The notes below the pieces were generated by a model. That model did no database searches and was not told where the DNA came from. It worked only from the letters and a program-made list of their open reading frames with translations. Shown here piece by piece: positions 1-5,262 of a stretch of DNA of 5,262 nt. This DNA comes from Deltaproteobacteria bacterium. GTDB taxonomy: Bacteria; Desulfobacterota; Desulfarculia; Desulfarculales; Desulfarculaceae. The position numbers and the translations under genes were made by a program. Within the stretch, counting starts at the first letter, position 1. Each line of letters opens with the position of its first letter. Where the stretch lies: positions 1-5,262 of the forward strand of contig JAKAGJ010000202.1 of NCBI GenBank assembly GCA_021815655.1. Direction: 5' to 3'.

Positions 1-181
1 GGGGTAGGCCGTCCACCTGGGCGGCCAGATCGGCCGGGGCCAGCTCGCCCGAGGCCGCCCGGCGGCCCAGGGCCTTGCCCAGGCGCTTGCCCTCCTCGCG
101 CGCCTCATCGTCGCGCCCGCCGCCGCCCATGGCCGCGGCCCGCTCCATGGCTATCTGGATGCTGGATTTTATCTCGGCCAC
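1..181 (-). CDS. Small protein of unknown function, N-terminal part
   Basis: Sixty codons from a GTG start, open to the left edge of the window. The peptide begins M-A-E-I-K-S-S-I-Q-I-A-M-E-R-A-A-A-M and continues with a Gly run, then an Arg/Glu/Ala-rich helical-looking stretch (D-D-E-A-R-E-E-G-K-R-L-G-K-A-L) and A-P-A-D-L-A-A-Q-V-D-G-L-P. The opening M-A-E-I-K-S resembles small uncharacterised proteins I associate with Desulfobacterota, but I cannot name a family. There is no signal peptide, membrane segment or Cys. Codons are strongly GC-ending, as expected for a real gene here. It appears to be a separate transcription unit, with its own ribosome binding site and a possible promoter after the hairpin that ends the hdr/flx operon. 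A functional link to that operon is not shown. Confidence 0.6.
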   Translation of the reverse strand, partial: MAEIKSSIQIAMERAAAMGGGGRDDEAREEGKRLGKALGRRAASGELAPADLAAQVDGLP

Positions 182-186
182 GCTCG

Positions 187-192
187 CCTCCC
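187..192 (-). promoter_or_regulatory. Ribosome binding site GGGAGG deciding a GTG start
   Basis: GGGAGG lies five bases upstream of the GTG at 179-181. It favours this start over the two nearby ATGs (at about 195 and 201), which are in a different frame and give a short peptide ending in a stop. Confidence 0.55.
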
Positions 193-239
193 ATGGACAT
201 GGGGTCGTCACGCCGGAGCCCGGCGGGGCCGGCTCCTCA

Positions 240-268
240 AGTATATGGCAAAGCCTGGCCCCCCTCAA
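240..268 (-). promoter_or_regulatory. Possible sigma-70-type promoter for the small downstream gene
   Basis: On the minus strand a TTGAGG box (263-268) and a TATACT box (240-245) are separated by exactly 17 bases. They lie just past the operon's terminal hairpin and about 60 bases before the GTG start at 181. This is a pattern match only. Confidence 0.42.
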
Positions 269-271
269 TGA

Positions 272-302
272 GCGAGGGGCCGCCAGAACGGCGGCCCCTC
301 GC
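272..302 (-). terminator. Strong hairpin ending the hdr/flx operon
   Basis: A perfect 13-bp inverted repeat, GCGAGGGGCCGCC (272-284) and GGCGGCCCCTCGC (290-302), flanks a 5-base loop. It begins 29 bases after the stop of the hdrD-like gene. No clear T-run follows on either strand, so it may be an atypical terminator or a 3'-end stabilising stem rather than a classical intrinsic terminator. Confidence 0.65.
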
Positions 303-331
303 GTGTCATGCCTGGCAAGGCGGTGGAGCCT

Positions 332-1651
332 CTACTCCTCCTCCTCGTCCTCCTCGTCCTCCAGCACCACGCCCAGGGCCTCCCACTGGGCGTCGGCCTC
401 GGCGTTGGCCTTGGCCACCTCTTCCTCGCTCCAGGGCTCGATGATGATGCTGTCGGCCAGAAGCTCCCAGAGATACATGGTCTCGATGCCCAGGTCGTAT
501 TCCTTGGTCAGCGACTTCATGATCTGGTCGCGGCAGTTGTGGCAGGGGGCGATCACCAGCTCCGCGCCGGTCTGCTTGATCTGGTCGGCCTTCTTGCGGC
601 CGTAGTAGAGGCGCTCGTTGGCGTAGGGCATGGCCCAGGCGCCGCCGCCCGCGCCGCAGCAGAAGTTGTTTTCCTTGGTTGGGTAGGTGTCCACCCAGGT
701 GTCGCAGATCTGGTCCACGATCCAGCGGATCTCGTCATAGTAGCCGTGGCCGAAGGTCTTCTCCGACTTGCGGCCGTAGTTGCAGGGGTCGTGCACGGTG
801 GTGAGCCGGCCCGCGAACTTCTCGCGGTCGATCTTGACCCGGCCTTCCTTGATGTATTCCATCATCAGCTCGAAGACGTTCATGACCTTGAACTCTTCGA
901 AGGCCTCGGGGAACCACTTCTTGAGACTAAGCCTAGTCCCAAAGTAGGCGTGGCCTCACTCTGGTAAGAGCAAGACCTCGGCCTTCAAGCGCCGGGCGTT
1001 GTCCAGCACCCGGCGCGCCTGCTCCTTCATGGTCTCGTCGTCGCCGCTGAACAGGCCCCAGGTCACGCCCTCCCACTCGGTGCTGCTGACGGTCCAGCTC
1101 TCGTGGGCGGCGTAGTATATCTTCCACCAGAAGCGCATGTCCTCGGGCTCGCCGAAGGGCTCCTTGGAGTTGATGGTGGTGATGACCCGGGCGCCCACCT
1201 TGTCGACGGGCACGTAGAAGCCGGGGCAGCACTCGTCCATCTCCTCGTGGCCAACCTCGGCCAAAAGCTGCACGAAGTCGTCCTTGGGGATGCCCAGGTT
1301 GTTGCCACGCTGCATGGACATCATGGCGCCCTTGTGGATGGGCCCCGGCACCTTGTCGCGATCGCGCAGGCCGCGGGCCTTGCGCATCATGGCCAGGATC
1401 TCCACGCCCATGGGGCAGGCGCGCTCGCAGCGGCCGCACAGGGTGCAGATCCAGGGGAACCTGGAGTTGATCAACTCGTCATCCAGGCCCAGGGCGGCCA
1501 TGCGCACCGCCTTGCGGGGGTCCATGCCGTCCACGCCGGTGACAGGGCACCCGCCGGCGCAGGTCCCGCAGGTCAGACATACGTCCGCCCATTTGGGGTC
1601 GACGCGGAGCTTGCTCTCGCGCTTGCCCAGTTTGATCGGCTCTTGACTCAT
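332..1651 (-). CDS. HdrD-like (fused HdrC-HdrB) iron-sulfur reductase, selenocysteine-containing (Sec232)
   Basis: Read through one in-frame UGA (956-958), this gene encodes 439 aa with HdrD/DsrK-like layout. The N-terminal HdrC-like part has two 4Fe-4S sites: C25-x2-C28-x2-C31-x3-C35-P and C69-x2-C72-x2-C75-x3-C79-P. A degenerate first CCG region follows (about 140-256) and ends in L-L-L-P-E-U232-G-H-A-Y-F, where relatives have E-C-G-H-A. The second CCG domain is intact: C290-x40-C331-C332-x37-C370-x2-C373, the pattern that binds the non-cubane [4Fe-4S] cluster reducing disulfides in HdrB. The tail is strongly acidic (E-D-E-E-D-E-E-E-E). Both sides of the UGA are in one frame and together make one complete protein; the downstream ATG at 883 falls inside the domain. 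The start at 1651 follows AAGGGGAG. Translation ends at TAG (332-334). It is the last gene of the operon and probably the terminal disulfide (or DsrC-type) reductase. A nonsense mutation is the alternative, but the exact Cys position and the hairpin argue against it. Confidence 0.88.
923..957 (-). promoter_or_regulatory. Candidate bacterial SECIS hairpin in the hdrD-like gene
   Basis: GCCTA (945-949) pairs with TAGGC (931-935) around a 9-base loop CTTTGGGAC. Below a 3x3 internal loop, GAGGC (953-957, starting inside the UGA) pairs with GTCTC (923-927) with one G-U. The loop guanines (938-940) are 16-18 bases after the UGA, at the short end of the known working range. Codons across the 3' side (ACT AGG CTT AGT) are unusual for this GC-rich gene, suggesting selection on the RNA. 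The pairing is seen; the function is inferred. Confidence 0.62.
956..958 (-). other. In-frame UGA read as selenocysteine in the hdrD-like gene
   Basis: On the minus strand the codons are CTC TTA CCA GAG TGA GGC CAC GCC TAC TTT, giving L-L-P-E-U-G-H-A-Y-F. The UGA sits at the cysteine of the conserved E-C-G-H-A motif, and the second half of the family follows without a frame change. Confidence 0.83.
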
Positions 1652-1766
1652 ATCAGTCTCCCCTTGATTTGGAGCCTGGGGACCGTCCCTGCCGTCGGGT
1701 CAGGGCCCGCCCCTGCTTGTTCTTTATCCGCCAACGCGGCCCAGGCCCGCGCCTTTGCGCAACCGC

Positions 1767-2606
1767 CTAGTATTCCCTTGGCAGCCTGTCGAGCTGGGTC
1801 TTGGTGAACACGGGGCCGTCCTTGCAGACGTACTCCGGGCCCACGTTGCAGCGGCCGCAGATGCCGATGCCGCACTTCATGCGGTTCTCCAGGCTCATGA
1901 TGATCTGGTCGGACTTCCAGCCCAGCTTGTCGAAGACCGGCTGGGTGAACTTGATCATGATGGGCGGGCCGCAGATGAGCGCGATGGCGTTGTCCGGGTT
2001 GGGCGCGGTCTGCTCCGTGACCGTGGGCACGAAGCCCACCAGGCCGCTCCAGCCGGGGGCCTCGCGGTCGATGGTCACGCAGACCTTGGCCTGCCCGCTC
2101 TTCTGCCAGGCCGTCCACTCTTCGGTATAGAGCAGCATGCCCGGGGTGCGCGCGCCATAGATGAAGGTGATGTCGCCGTACTTGGCGCGGTTGTCAGGAT
2201 GCAGCAGCCAGTTCATGGTGGAGCGCAGGGTGGTCACCGCGAACCCGCCGGCCACGATCACGATGTTCTTGCCCTCGTTGGCCTTCAGCGGATAGCTGTT
2301 GCCCAGGGGACCGCGCACCCCCATCACGTCGCCGGCCTTCATGTTGTGCAGGCGCGTGGAAACCGCGCCCACCTTGTTCACCGTGAACAGAAGGTCCTTG
2401 CCCTCGGTGGGGCTGGAGGCTATGCCGATGGGGATCTCGCCGTAGCCCGACACCGAAAGCTCGGCGAACTGGCCCGGCATATACTTGAAGGCCTCGGCGT
2501 CCTCGTCCCTCATGAACTCGAACAAAAAGGACTTGAGCTGCTTGTCCTCGGTCTCCACCCGCGTCTGCTTGATGCGCACCGGGTAGGGTATGTAGGTGTT
2601 TCTCAT
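1767..2606 (-). CDS. flxA: FAD/NAD(P)-binding [2Fe-2S] oxidoreductase (FlxA/AsrB/HydG-like)
   Basis: This 279-aa protein belongs to the ferredoxin-NADP reductase-like group that includes HydG, AsrB and PyrK; it would oxidise NAD(P)H and pass electrons into the iron-sulfur chain. An FAD-binding barrel spans about residues 8-105, with P-G-Q-F-A-E-L (44-50) and P-I-G-I-A-S-S-P (59-66) at the flavin site. A nucleotide-binding fold follows, with N-I-V-I-V-A-G-G-F-A-V-T-T-L-R-S (114-129) and the C-G-P-P-I-M motif (212-217). The C-terminal [2Fe-2S] site is C245-x4-C250-x2-C253-x7-C261. The start ATG follows GGGAGAGGGAAG. In FlxABCD-HdrABC complexes this subunit is FlxA and supplies NADH electrons; NADH versus NADPH preference cannot be read from the sequence. 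It lies next to the AsrA-like gene as in related operons. Confidence 0.88.
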   Translation of the reverse strand: MRNTYIPYPVRIKQTRVETEDKQLKSFLFEFMRDEDAEAFKYMPGQFAELSVSGYGEIPIGIASSPTEGKDLLFTVNKVGAVSTRLHNMKAGDVMGVRGPLGNSYPLKANEGKNIVIVAGGFAVTTLRSTMNWLLHPDNRAKYGDITFIYGARTPGMLLYTEEWTAWQKSGQAKVCVTIDREAPGWSGLVGFVPTVTEQTAPNPDNAIALICGPPIMIKFTQPVFDKLGWKSDQIIMSLENRMKCGIGICGRCNVGPEYVCKDGPVFTKTQLDRLPREY

Positions 2607-2621
2607 CTTCCCTCTCCCGGC

Positions 2622-3650
2622 CTAGGCGTTCATGTCGTTGACGACGCGGCGCACGTCGATGTTCACCGGGCAGAGCTGCACGCAGCGCCCGCAACCCACG
2701 CAGCCGATCTCGCCGCCGCGCTTGACCGGAATGTACTTGAACTTGTGCATGAACCTCTGCCGCACCCGGTCCTTCTTGGTCCCGCGCGGGTTGTGACCCG
2801 TGCCGTGCATGGTGAACAGCCAGCTCATGCAGGTGTCCCAGTTGCGCACCCGCCGGCCGGACTCGCCCTGCACCTCGTCCTGGATGTCGAAGCAGTGGCA
2901 GGTCGGGCAGCAGAAGGTGCAGGTGCCGCAGTTCAGGCAGCTCTCCTGCACCCGGTCCCAGTGCCCCGCCTCGTAAAGCTCCATCACCTCGCGGGACTTC
3001 ACCTGGTCCATGGAAACCCCACCCGTGATCTTGGCCTCGGCCGCGATCTTCAGCTCGGCCGCCTTGGCCTCGTCGCCGGCCGCCGCCGCCGGCAGATCCT
3101 TGGCCAGCTCGGCGCCCTTGTCGTTCAGCACCTTCACCAGGTACTTGTCGCCCAGGTCCACCAAGAGAAGGTCCAGGCCCGCCTCGTGGTGCGGTCCGCA
3201 GTTCACGCTGGTGCAGAAGCAGGTGGGGCAGGGGTCGTTGCAGGCCAGCCCGATGCACGCCGTCCGCTCCCGCTTGTCCCGCCAGTAAAGGTCGTTGGTC
3301 ATCTCGTCCTGCACGAAGATCAGGTCCAGCACCTGGAAGGCCTTGGCGTCGCAGGGACGGATGTTCATCAGCGCACGAGGCCGCGCCAGGGCAGGCTCGG
3401 CCATCATGATCATGCCCTCCGGGTCCCCAGACGCGTTCTTGAAGCGCATCATGCACTCGGTCTGGGGGAAGAAGAAGTCCTTGGGGCTCATCTCGGTGTT
3501 GGAGAACTCCGTCAGCATGTCGGAGGCCTGCTCCACCGCCGCCCAACCCACCTTGCCCTCCACCATGGCCGGCGCGAAAACGTCTCGCGCTCCCTTCAGG
3601 CCCTGGAGGAAGGCGTCCAGCTTGTCCTTGCTCAGTATCTTGCTAGACAT
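2622..3650 (-). CDS. AsrA/HydB-like 4Fe-4S dicluster subunit (sulfhydrogenase beta / anaerobic sulfite reductase A family)
   Basis: This 342-aa protein resembles the family of sulfhydrogenase beta subunit HydB and anaerobic sulfite reductase subunit AsrA, which carry electrons between a flavin NAD(P)H reductase and a catalytic partner. An N-terminal domain includes the stretch N-I-R-P-C100-D-A-K-A-F, typical of the family. A cysteine cluster follows at 132-151 (including C-P-T-C-F-C-T-S-V-N-C). Two 4Fe-4S sites lie at C238-L-N-C-G-T-C-T-F-C-C248-P and C317-V-G-C-G-R-C-V-Q-L-C327-P. Residues about 185-207 are an Ala/Glu/Lys-rich linker. I chose the ATG at 3650 because AGGAAGG lies just upstream and homologous sequence begins there; a longer frame reaching 3917 would overlap the preceding gene by more than 250 bases and has no family-like sequence. 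The AsrB-like partner follows after 15 bases, the usual AsrA-AsrB/HydB-HydG pairing. Confidence 0.87.
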   Translation of the reverse strand: MSSKILSKDKLDAFLQGLKGARDVFAPAMVEGKVGWAAVEQASDMLTEFSNTEMSPKDFFFPQTECMMRFKNASGDPEGMIMMAEPALARPRALMNIRPCDAKAFQVLDLIFVQDEMTNDLYWRDKRERTACIGLACNDPCPTCFCTSVNCGPHHEAGLDLLLVDLGDKYLVKVLNDKGAELAKDLPAAAAGDEAKAAELKIAAEAKITGGVSMDQVKSREVMELYEAGHWDRVQESCLNCGTCTFCCPTCHCFDIQDEVQGESGRRVRNWDTCMSWLFTMHGTGHNPRGTKKDRVRQRFMHKFKYIPVKRGGEIGCVGCGRCVQLCPVNIDVRRVVNDMNA

Positions 3651-3661
3651 GGCCTGCCTTC

Positions 3662-4618
3662 CTACTTGATGAAGTCCTGCGGGTCGTTGGGCTTGAACAG
3701 GGTCATGGGCGGCTGCGCGCCGATGGCCATGCCAGGCTGATAGCCGTAGAGATCCCGGATGTCCTTCTCGATCTTCATGGTGAGCCGGCGCATCTTGATC
3801 CCCGCCGGACAGGCCGACTCGCAGGCCCCGCAGTCCGTGCAGCGGCCCGCGCAGTGGAAGGCCCGCAGCAGGTGGAAGGTCGCCACGTCCGCCTCGTCCT
3901 GCGTCTTGCCGCACCACTGCGGCTGGCTCTCGTCAACGAAGCAGACGTGGCAGTAGCACAGCGGGCAGGCGTCCCGGCAGGCGTAGCAGCGGATGCAGTC
4001 CTTGAAGGACTCCTGGAACTCGGCCCAGCGCTCGGACGAGCCCAGCTTCTCCCAGGGCGCCGCCACCTTGTCCAGGTTGCCGCCGTGGCTGGCCGGACCC
4101 TCGCCGCCGATCAGCTCGTCGGAAATCACCGGGTTGCGCTGCACGCAGGTGTAGCAGTTCTGCCGCATCACCTTCTTGCGGGCCACCTTCTCCGCGAAAC
4201 CCACGCCCTTGACGATCAACTCGTCGCCGACCTCCTCCACCTCGGTAATGGTCTGGCCGGGGAACAGCGCCTGTACCTTGCGACGGTCCACCATCCCAGG
4301 GCTGTTCACCCCAATCACGTAGAGGTTCTCGCGCTTGACCTGGTTCTCGTTGACAAGGCCCACCAGGTTGCGGCTCACGCAACCCTGGGCCACCACCGCC
4401 ATGCGACCAGGACGCCGGATGGCGTACAGGGCCAGGTTGTTGCAGCAGAACCCAGACCAGGTCAGGTTCTCCGCCTCCTCGGGCGTGTAGGCGAAGTACG
4501 GGTAGTCGCGCATCGGCACCGTGCCCTTGGCGTAGCCGATCACCACGTCCACCTTGCCCTCGCCGAGCAGCTTCTTGGCGGCCTCCCGGATGCCCTTGGC
4601 GATCGCTGCGTTGTCCAT
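3662..4618 (-). CDS. 4Fe-4S dicluster protein of an Hdr/Flx complex (FlxB/FlxC-type, weakly FrhB-like N-terminus)
   Basis: This is a 318-aa soluble iron-sulfur protein and a probable electron-wiring subunit between the NAD(P)H module and MvhD/HdrA. Residues about 20-150 form an alpha/beta-looking domain with C58-C59 and C80 (A-Q-G-C-V-S-R-N), reminiscent of the F420-hydrogenase beta-subunit (FrhB) family. C155-Y-T-C158 follows. The C-terminal part carries two 4Fe-4S motifs: C208-I-R-C-Y-A-C-R-D-A-C218-P and C260-T-D-C-G-A-C-E-S-A-C270-P. Extra cysteines at 221, 223, 226, 236 and 256 lie between them and could hold a further cluster. The start is fixed by the TGATG overlap with mvhD and by GGAAGG upstream. 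The stop (TAG) is only 11 bases before the next gene. Assignment to FlxB versus FlxC is uncertain, so no symbol is given. No signal peptide or membrane segment is seen. Confidence 0.85.
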   Translation of the reverse strand: MDNAAIAKGIREAAKKLLGEGKVDVVIGYAKGTVPMRDYPYFAYTPEEAENLTWSGFCCNNLALYAIRRPGRMAVVAQGCVSRNLVGLVNENQVKRENLYVIGVNSPGMVDRRKVQALFPGQTITEVEEVGDELIVKGVGFAEKVARKKVMRQNCYTCVQRNPVISDELIGGEGPASHGGNLDKVAAPWEKLGSSERWAEFQESFKDCIRCYACRDACPLCYCHVCFVDESQPQWCGKTQDEADVATFHLLRAFHCAGRCTDCGACESACPAGIKMRRLTMKIEKDIRDLYGYQPGMAIGAQPPMTLFKPNDPQDFIK

Positions 4619-5058
4619 CAGGCCACCTTCCGGATATCTTTGATCATGCGCGTGGCCGGCCCCAGCGCCTTGACGGCCTCGGTGACCTCGGTCACGGTCT
4701 GTTGGAACTTCTGGGCCTCAGCCGAGGAGATCCAGGAAAAGTGCAGACGGCCGGGCTCCAGGCCCGCGTACTCCAGCAGATTTTTCAGGACGGCGAACCG
4801 CCGCCGGGCGAACATGTTGCCAGCAATATAGTGGCAGTCGCCCGGGTGTCAGCCGGAGACCCAGACCCCGTCCACTCCCTTGCGGAAGGCCGACAGGATG
4901 AACTTGGGGCTCATGCGGCCGGTGCAGGGGATGCGGATGACGTGGATGTTGGGCGGGTACTGCAACCGGCTCACCCCGGCCAGGTCCGCGGCTCCATAGG
5001 AGCACCAGTTGCACAGGAATGCCGCGATGCGCGGCTGGAACTCTGCGTTTTCACTCAT
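4618..5058 (-). CDS. mvhD: MvhD/FlxD-type hydrogenase delta subunit, selenocysteine-containing (Sec70)
   Basis: This is a 146-aa [2Fe-2S] protein that passes electrons from an input module (hydrogenase, or here an NAD(P)H module) to HdrA. The family cysteines are all in order: C16-N-W-C19-S-Y, C45-T-G-R, then V-S-G-U70-H-P-G-D-C75-H76-Y. Residue 70 is encoded by an in-frame UGA (4849-4851) exactly where homologues have Cys. After it the frame runs through [18 protein letters not shown], the standard MvhD continuation, to a normal TGA stop at 4618-4620. The gene uses TGG for Trp (residues 18 and 66) and TGA as its own stop, so a recoded genetic code does not explain the internal UGA. A hairpin directly after it could be the SECIS element. 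Sec-containing MvhD/VhuD proteins are known from methanogens and Desulfobacterota. The stop overlaps the next start by one base (TGATG), suggesting translational coupling. A conventional caller would report two fragments (4849-5058 and 4618-4815). Confidence 0.92.
4804..4845 (-). promoter_or_regulatory. Candidate bacterial SECIS hairpin in mvhD
   Basis: Starting three bases after the UGA, CCGGGCGA (4838-4845) pairs perfectly with TCGCCCGG (4804-4811). Inside it, TGCCA (4832-4836) pairs with TGGCA (4818-4822), closing a 9-base loop CTATATTGC. The two stems are separated by an asymmetric internal loop (1 base against 6). The loop G at 4824 lies about 25 bases past the UGA, inside the spacing known to work for bacterial SECIS elements. 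The codons within the loop (TAT ATT GCT) end in A/T, unlike the GC-ending bias of the gene. The pairing is seen directly in the sequence; the SelB-binding role is inferred. Confidence 0.7.
4849..4851 (-). other. In-frame UGA read as selenocysteine in mvhD
   Basis: On the minus strand the codons run GTC TCC GGC TGA CAC CCG GGC GAC TGC, giving V-S-G-U-H-P-G-D-C. The position matches a conserved cluster cysteine of MvhD. Confidence 0.88.
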
Positions 5059-5111
5059 GGGCGTACCCCGTAGTATCTATTGGTCAAGGGCAAGGCCCCA
5101 GCCCCGGGGGG

Positions 5112-5262
5112 CTAGAGCATGGCCTCGATCTGAGCCAACACGTCCTGGGTGCTGAAGCCGCGCAGGTTGGGAGCGCCCGAGCGGCAGGAAGCCACGCAGG
5201 TGCCGCAACCCTTGCAAAGCGCCTCGTTCACCACGGCCAGGCCCTTGTCGTCCTGGCTGATG
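5112..5262 (-). CDS. hdrA: HdrA C-terminus (heterodisulfide reductase subunit A, flavin/iron-sulfur), partial
   Basis: Only the last 49 complete codons are inside the window; the gene begins beyond the right edge and ends at a TAG (5112-5114). The visible piece is a C-terminal ferredoxin-type site, C-K-G-C-G-T-C-V-A-S-C-R-S-G-A-P (CxxCxxCxxxC), followed by N-L-R-G-F-S-T-Q-D-V-L-A-Q-I-E-A-M-L. A last cluster with Arg in place of the usual Pro after the fourth Cys, followed by a GF(S/T)xxxxLxQIEAxL tail, is typical of HdrA. HdrA is the cytoplasmic FAD protein that bifurcates electrons in Hdr complexes; its FAD domain is not visible here. MvhD, the usual docking partner of HdrA, follows 53 bases later, which supports the call. 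The alternative is another polyferredoxin tail, which is less likely in this context. Confidence 0.85.
   Translation of the reverse strand, partial: ISQDDKGLAVVNEALCKGCGTCVASCRSGAPNLRGFSTQDVLAQIEAML

Noticed and set aside
215..236. A 6-bp hairpin (GGAGCC/GGCTCC, 10-base loop) in the leader of the small gene.
   Set aside because: Short, GC-only and without a T-run; not distinguishable from chance in this composition.
332..883. A separate 183-aa HdrB-like gene starting at the ATG at 883.
   Set aside because: It lies in the same frame as the upstream HdrC-like part; the 24 residues between the UGA and this ATG are family-like (G-H-A-Y-F and onward), so it is the second half of one Sec protein.
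1755..3740. A 661-codon open frame on the plus strand, and other long plus-strand frames (308-967, 1103-1807, 3854-4831).
   Set aside because: They are antisense to genes with clear cysteine motifs and domains; their translations are His/Leu/Ala/Gly/Val-rich with no family motifs, as expected from the complement of GC-rich codons.
3651..3917. N-terminal extension of the AsrA-like gene up to 3917.
   Set aside because: It overlaps the coding end of the preceding dicluster gene in another frame and has no family-like sequence; the ATG at 3650 has a good ribosome site.
4618..4815. A separate 65-aa gene after the mvhD fragment, or mvhD as a nonsense-mutated pseudogene.
   Set aside because: The reading frame, the conserved [11 protein letters not shown] between UGA and ATG, and the exact Cys position of the UGA fit selenocysteine; no other lesion is present.
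956..4851. An alternative genetic code with UGA as Trp or Gly.
   Set aside because: Trp codons are TGG throughout, UGA is used as the real mvhD stop at 4618-4620, and both internal UGAs fall at conserved Cys positions rather than at Trp or Gly positions.

Overview
The window is GC-rich and almost fully coding, with every supported gene on the minus strand, so the operon reads from high to low coordinates. It holds the distal part of a heterodisulfide-reductase (Hdr)/Flx-type electron-transfer operon. In reading order the genes are the end of HdrA (runs off the right edge), the small [2Fe-2S] protein MvhD/FlxD, an iron-sulfur protein with a C-terminal 4Fe-4S dicluster domain, an AsrA/HydB-like 4Fe-4S protein, an AsrB/FlxA-like FAD/NAD(P)H and [2Fe-2S] reductase, and an HdrD-like protein that fuses HdrC and HdrB domains. 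These genes, the GC content and two probable selenocysteine codons suggest a strictly anaerobic, selenium-using member of the Desulfobacterota (Deltaproteobacteria), perhaps a GC-rich sulfate reducer. That assignment is an inference.

The main result is that two genes of this operon are each interrupted by one in-frame UGA where the family carries a key cysteine. In mvhD, UGA (4849-4851) replaces the first Cys of the C-H-x-G-D-C-H-Y cluster motif. In the hdrD-like gene, UGA (956-958) replaces the Cys of the E-C-G-H-A motif. In both cases the protein continues in the same frame with clearly homologous sequence, and a hairpin that could act as a bacterial SECIS element follows the UGA. A conventional gene caller would split each gene in two. 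I therefore annotate two full-length selenoproteins: 4618-5058 (146 aa, Sec70) and 332-1651 (439 aa, Sec232).

The genes suggest this electron path: NAD(P)H is oxidised at the FAD protein; electrons pass through the iron-sulfur proteins and MvhD to the flavin of HdrA; HdrA bifurcates them to a ferredoxin and to the HdrD-like protein, which would reduce a disulfide such as a DsrC-type trisulfide or another thiol carrier. The two Sec residues would sit near the HdrA entry point and near the terminal reductase.

Downstream of the hdrD-like gene (1-331) there is a strong 13-bp hairpin, a plausible minus-strand promoter, and the first 60 codons of a small conserved-looking protein of unknown function that runs off the left edge. 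I found no RNA genes, mobile elements or CRISPR arrays.
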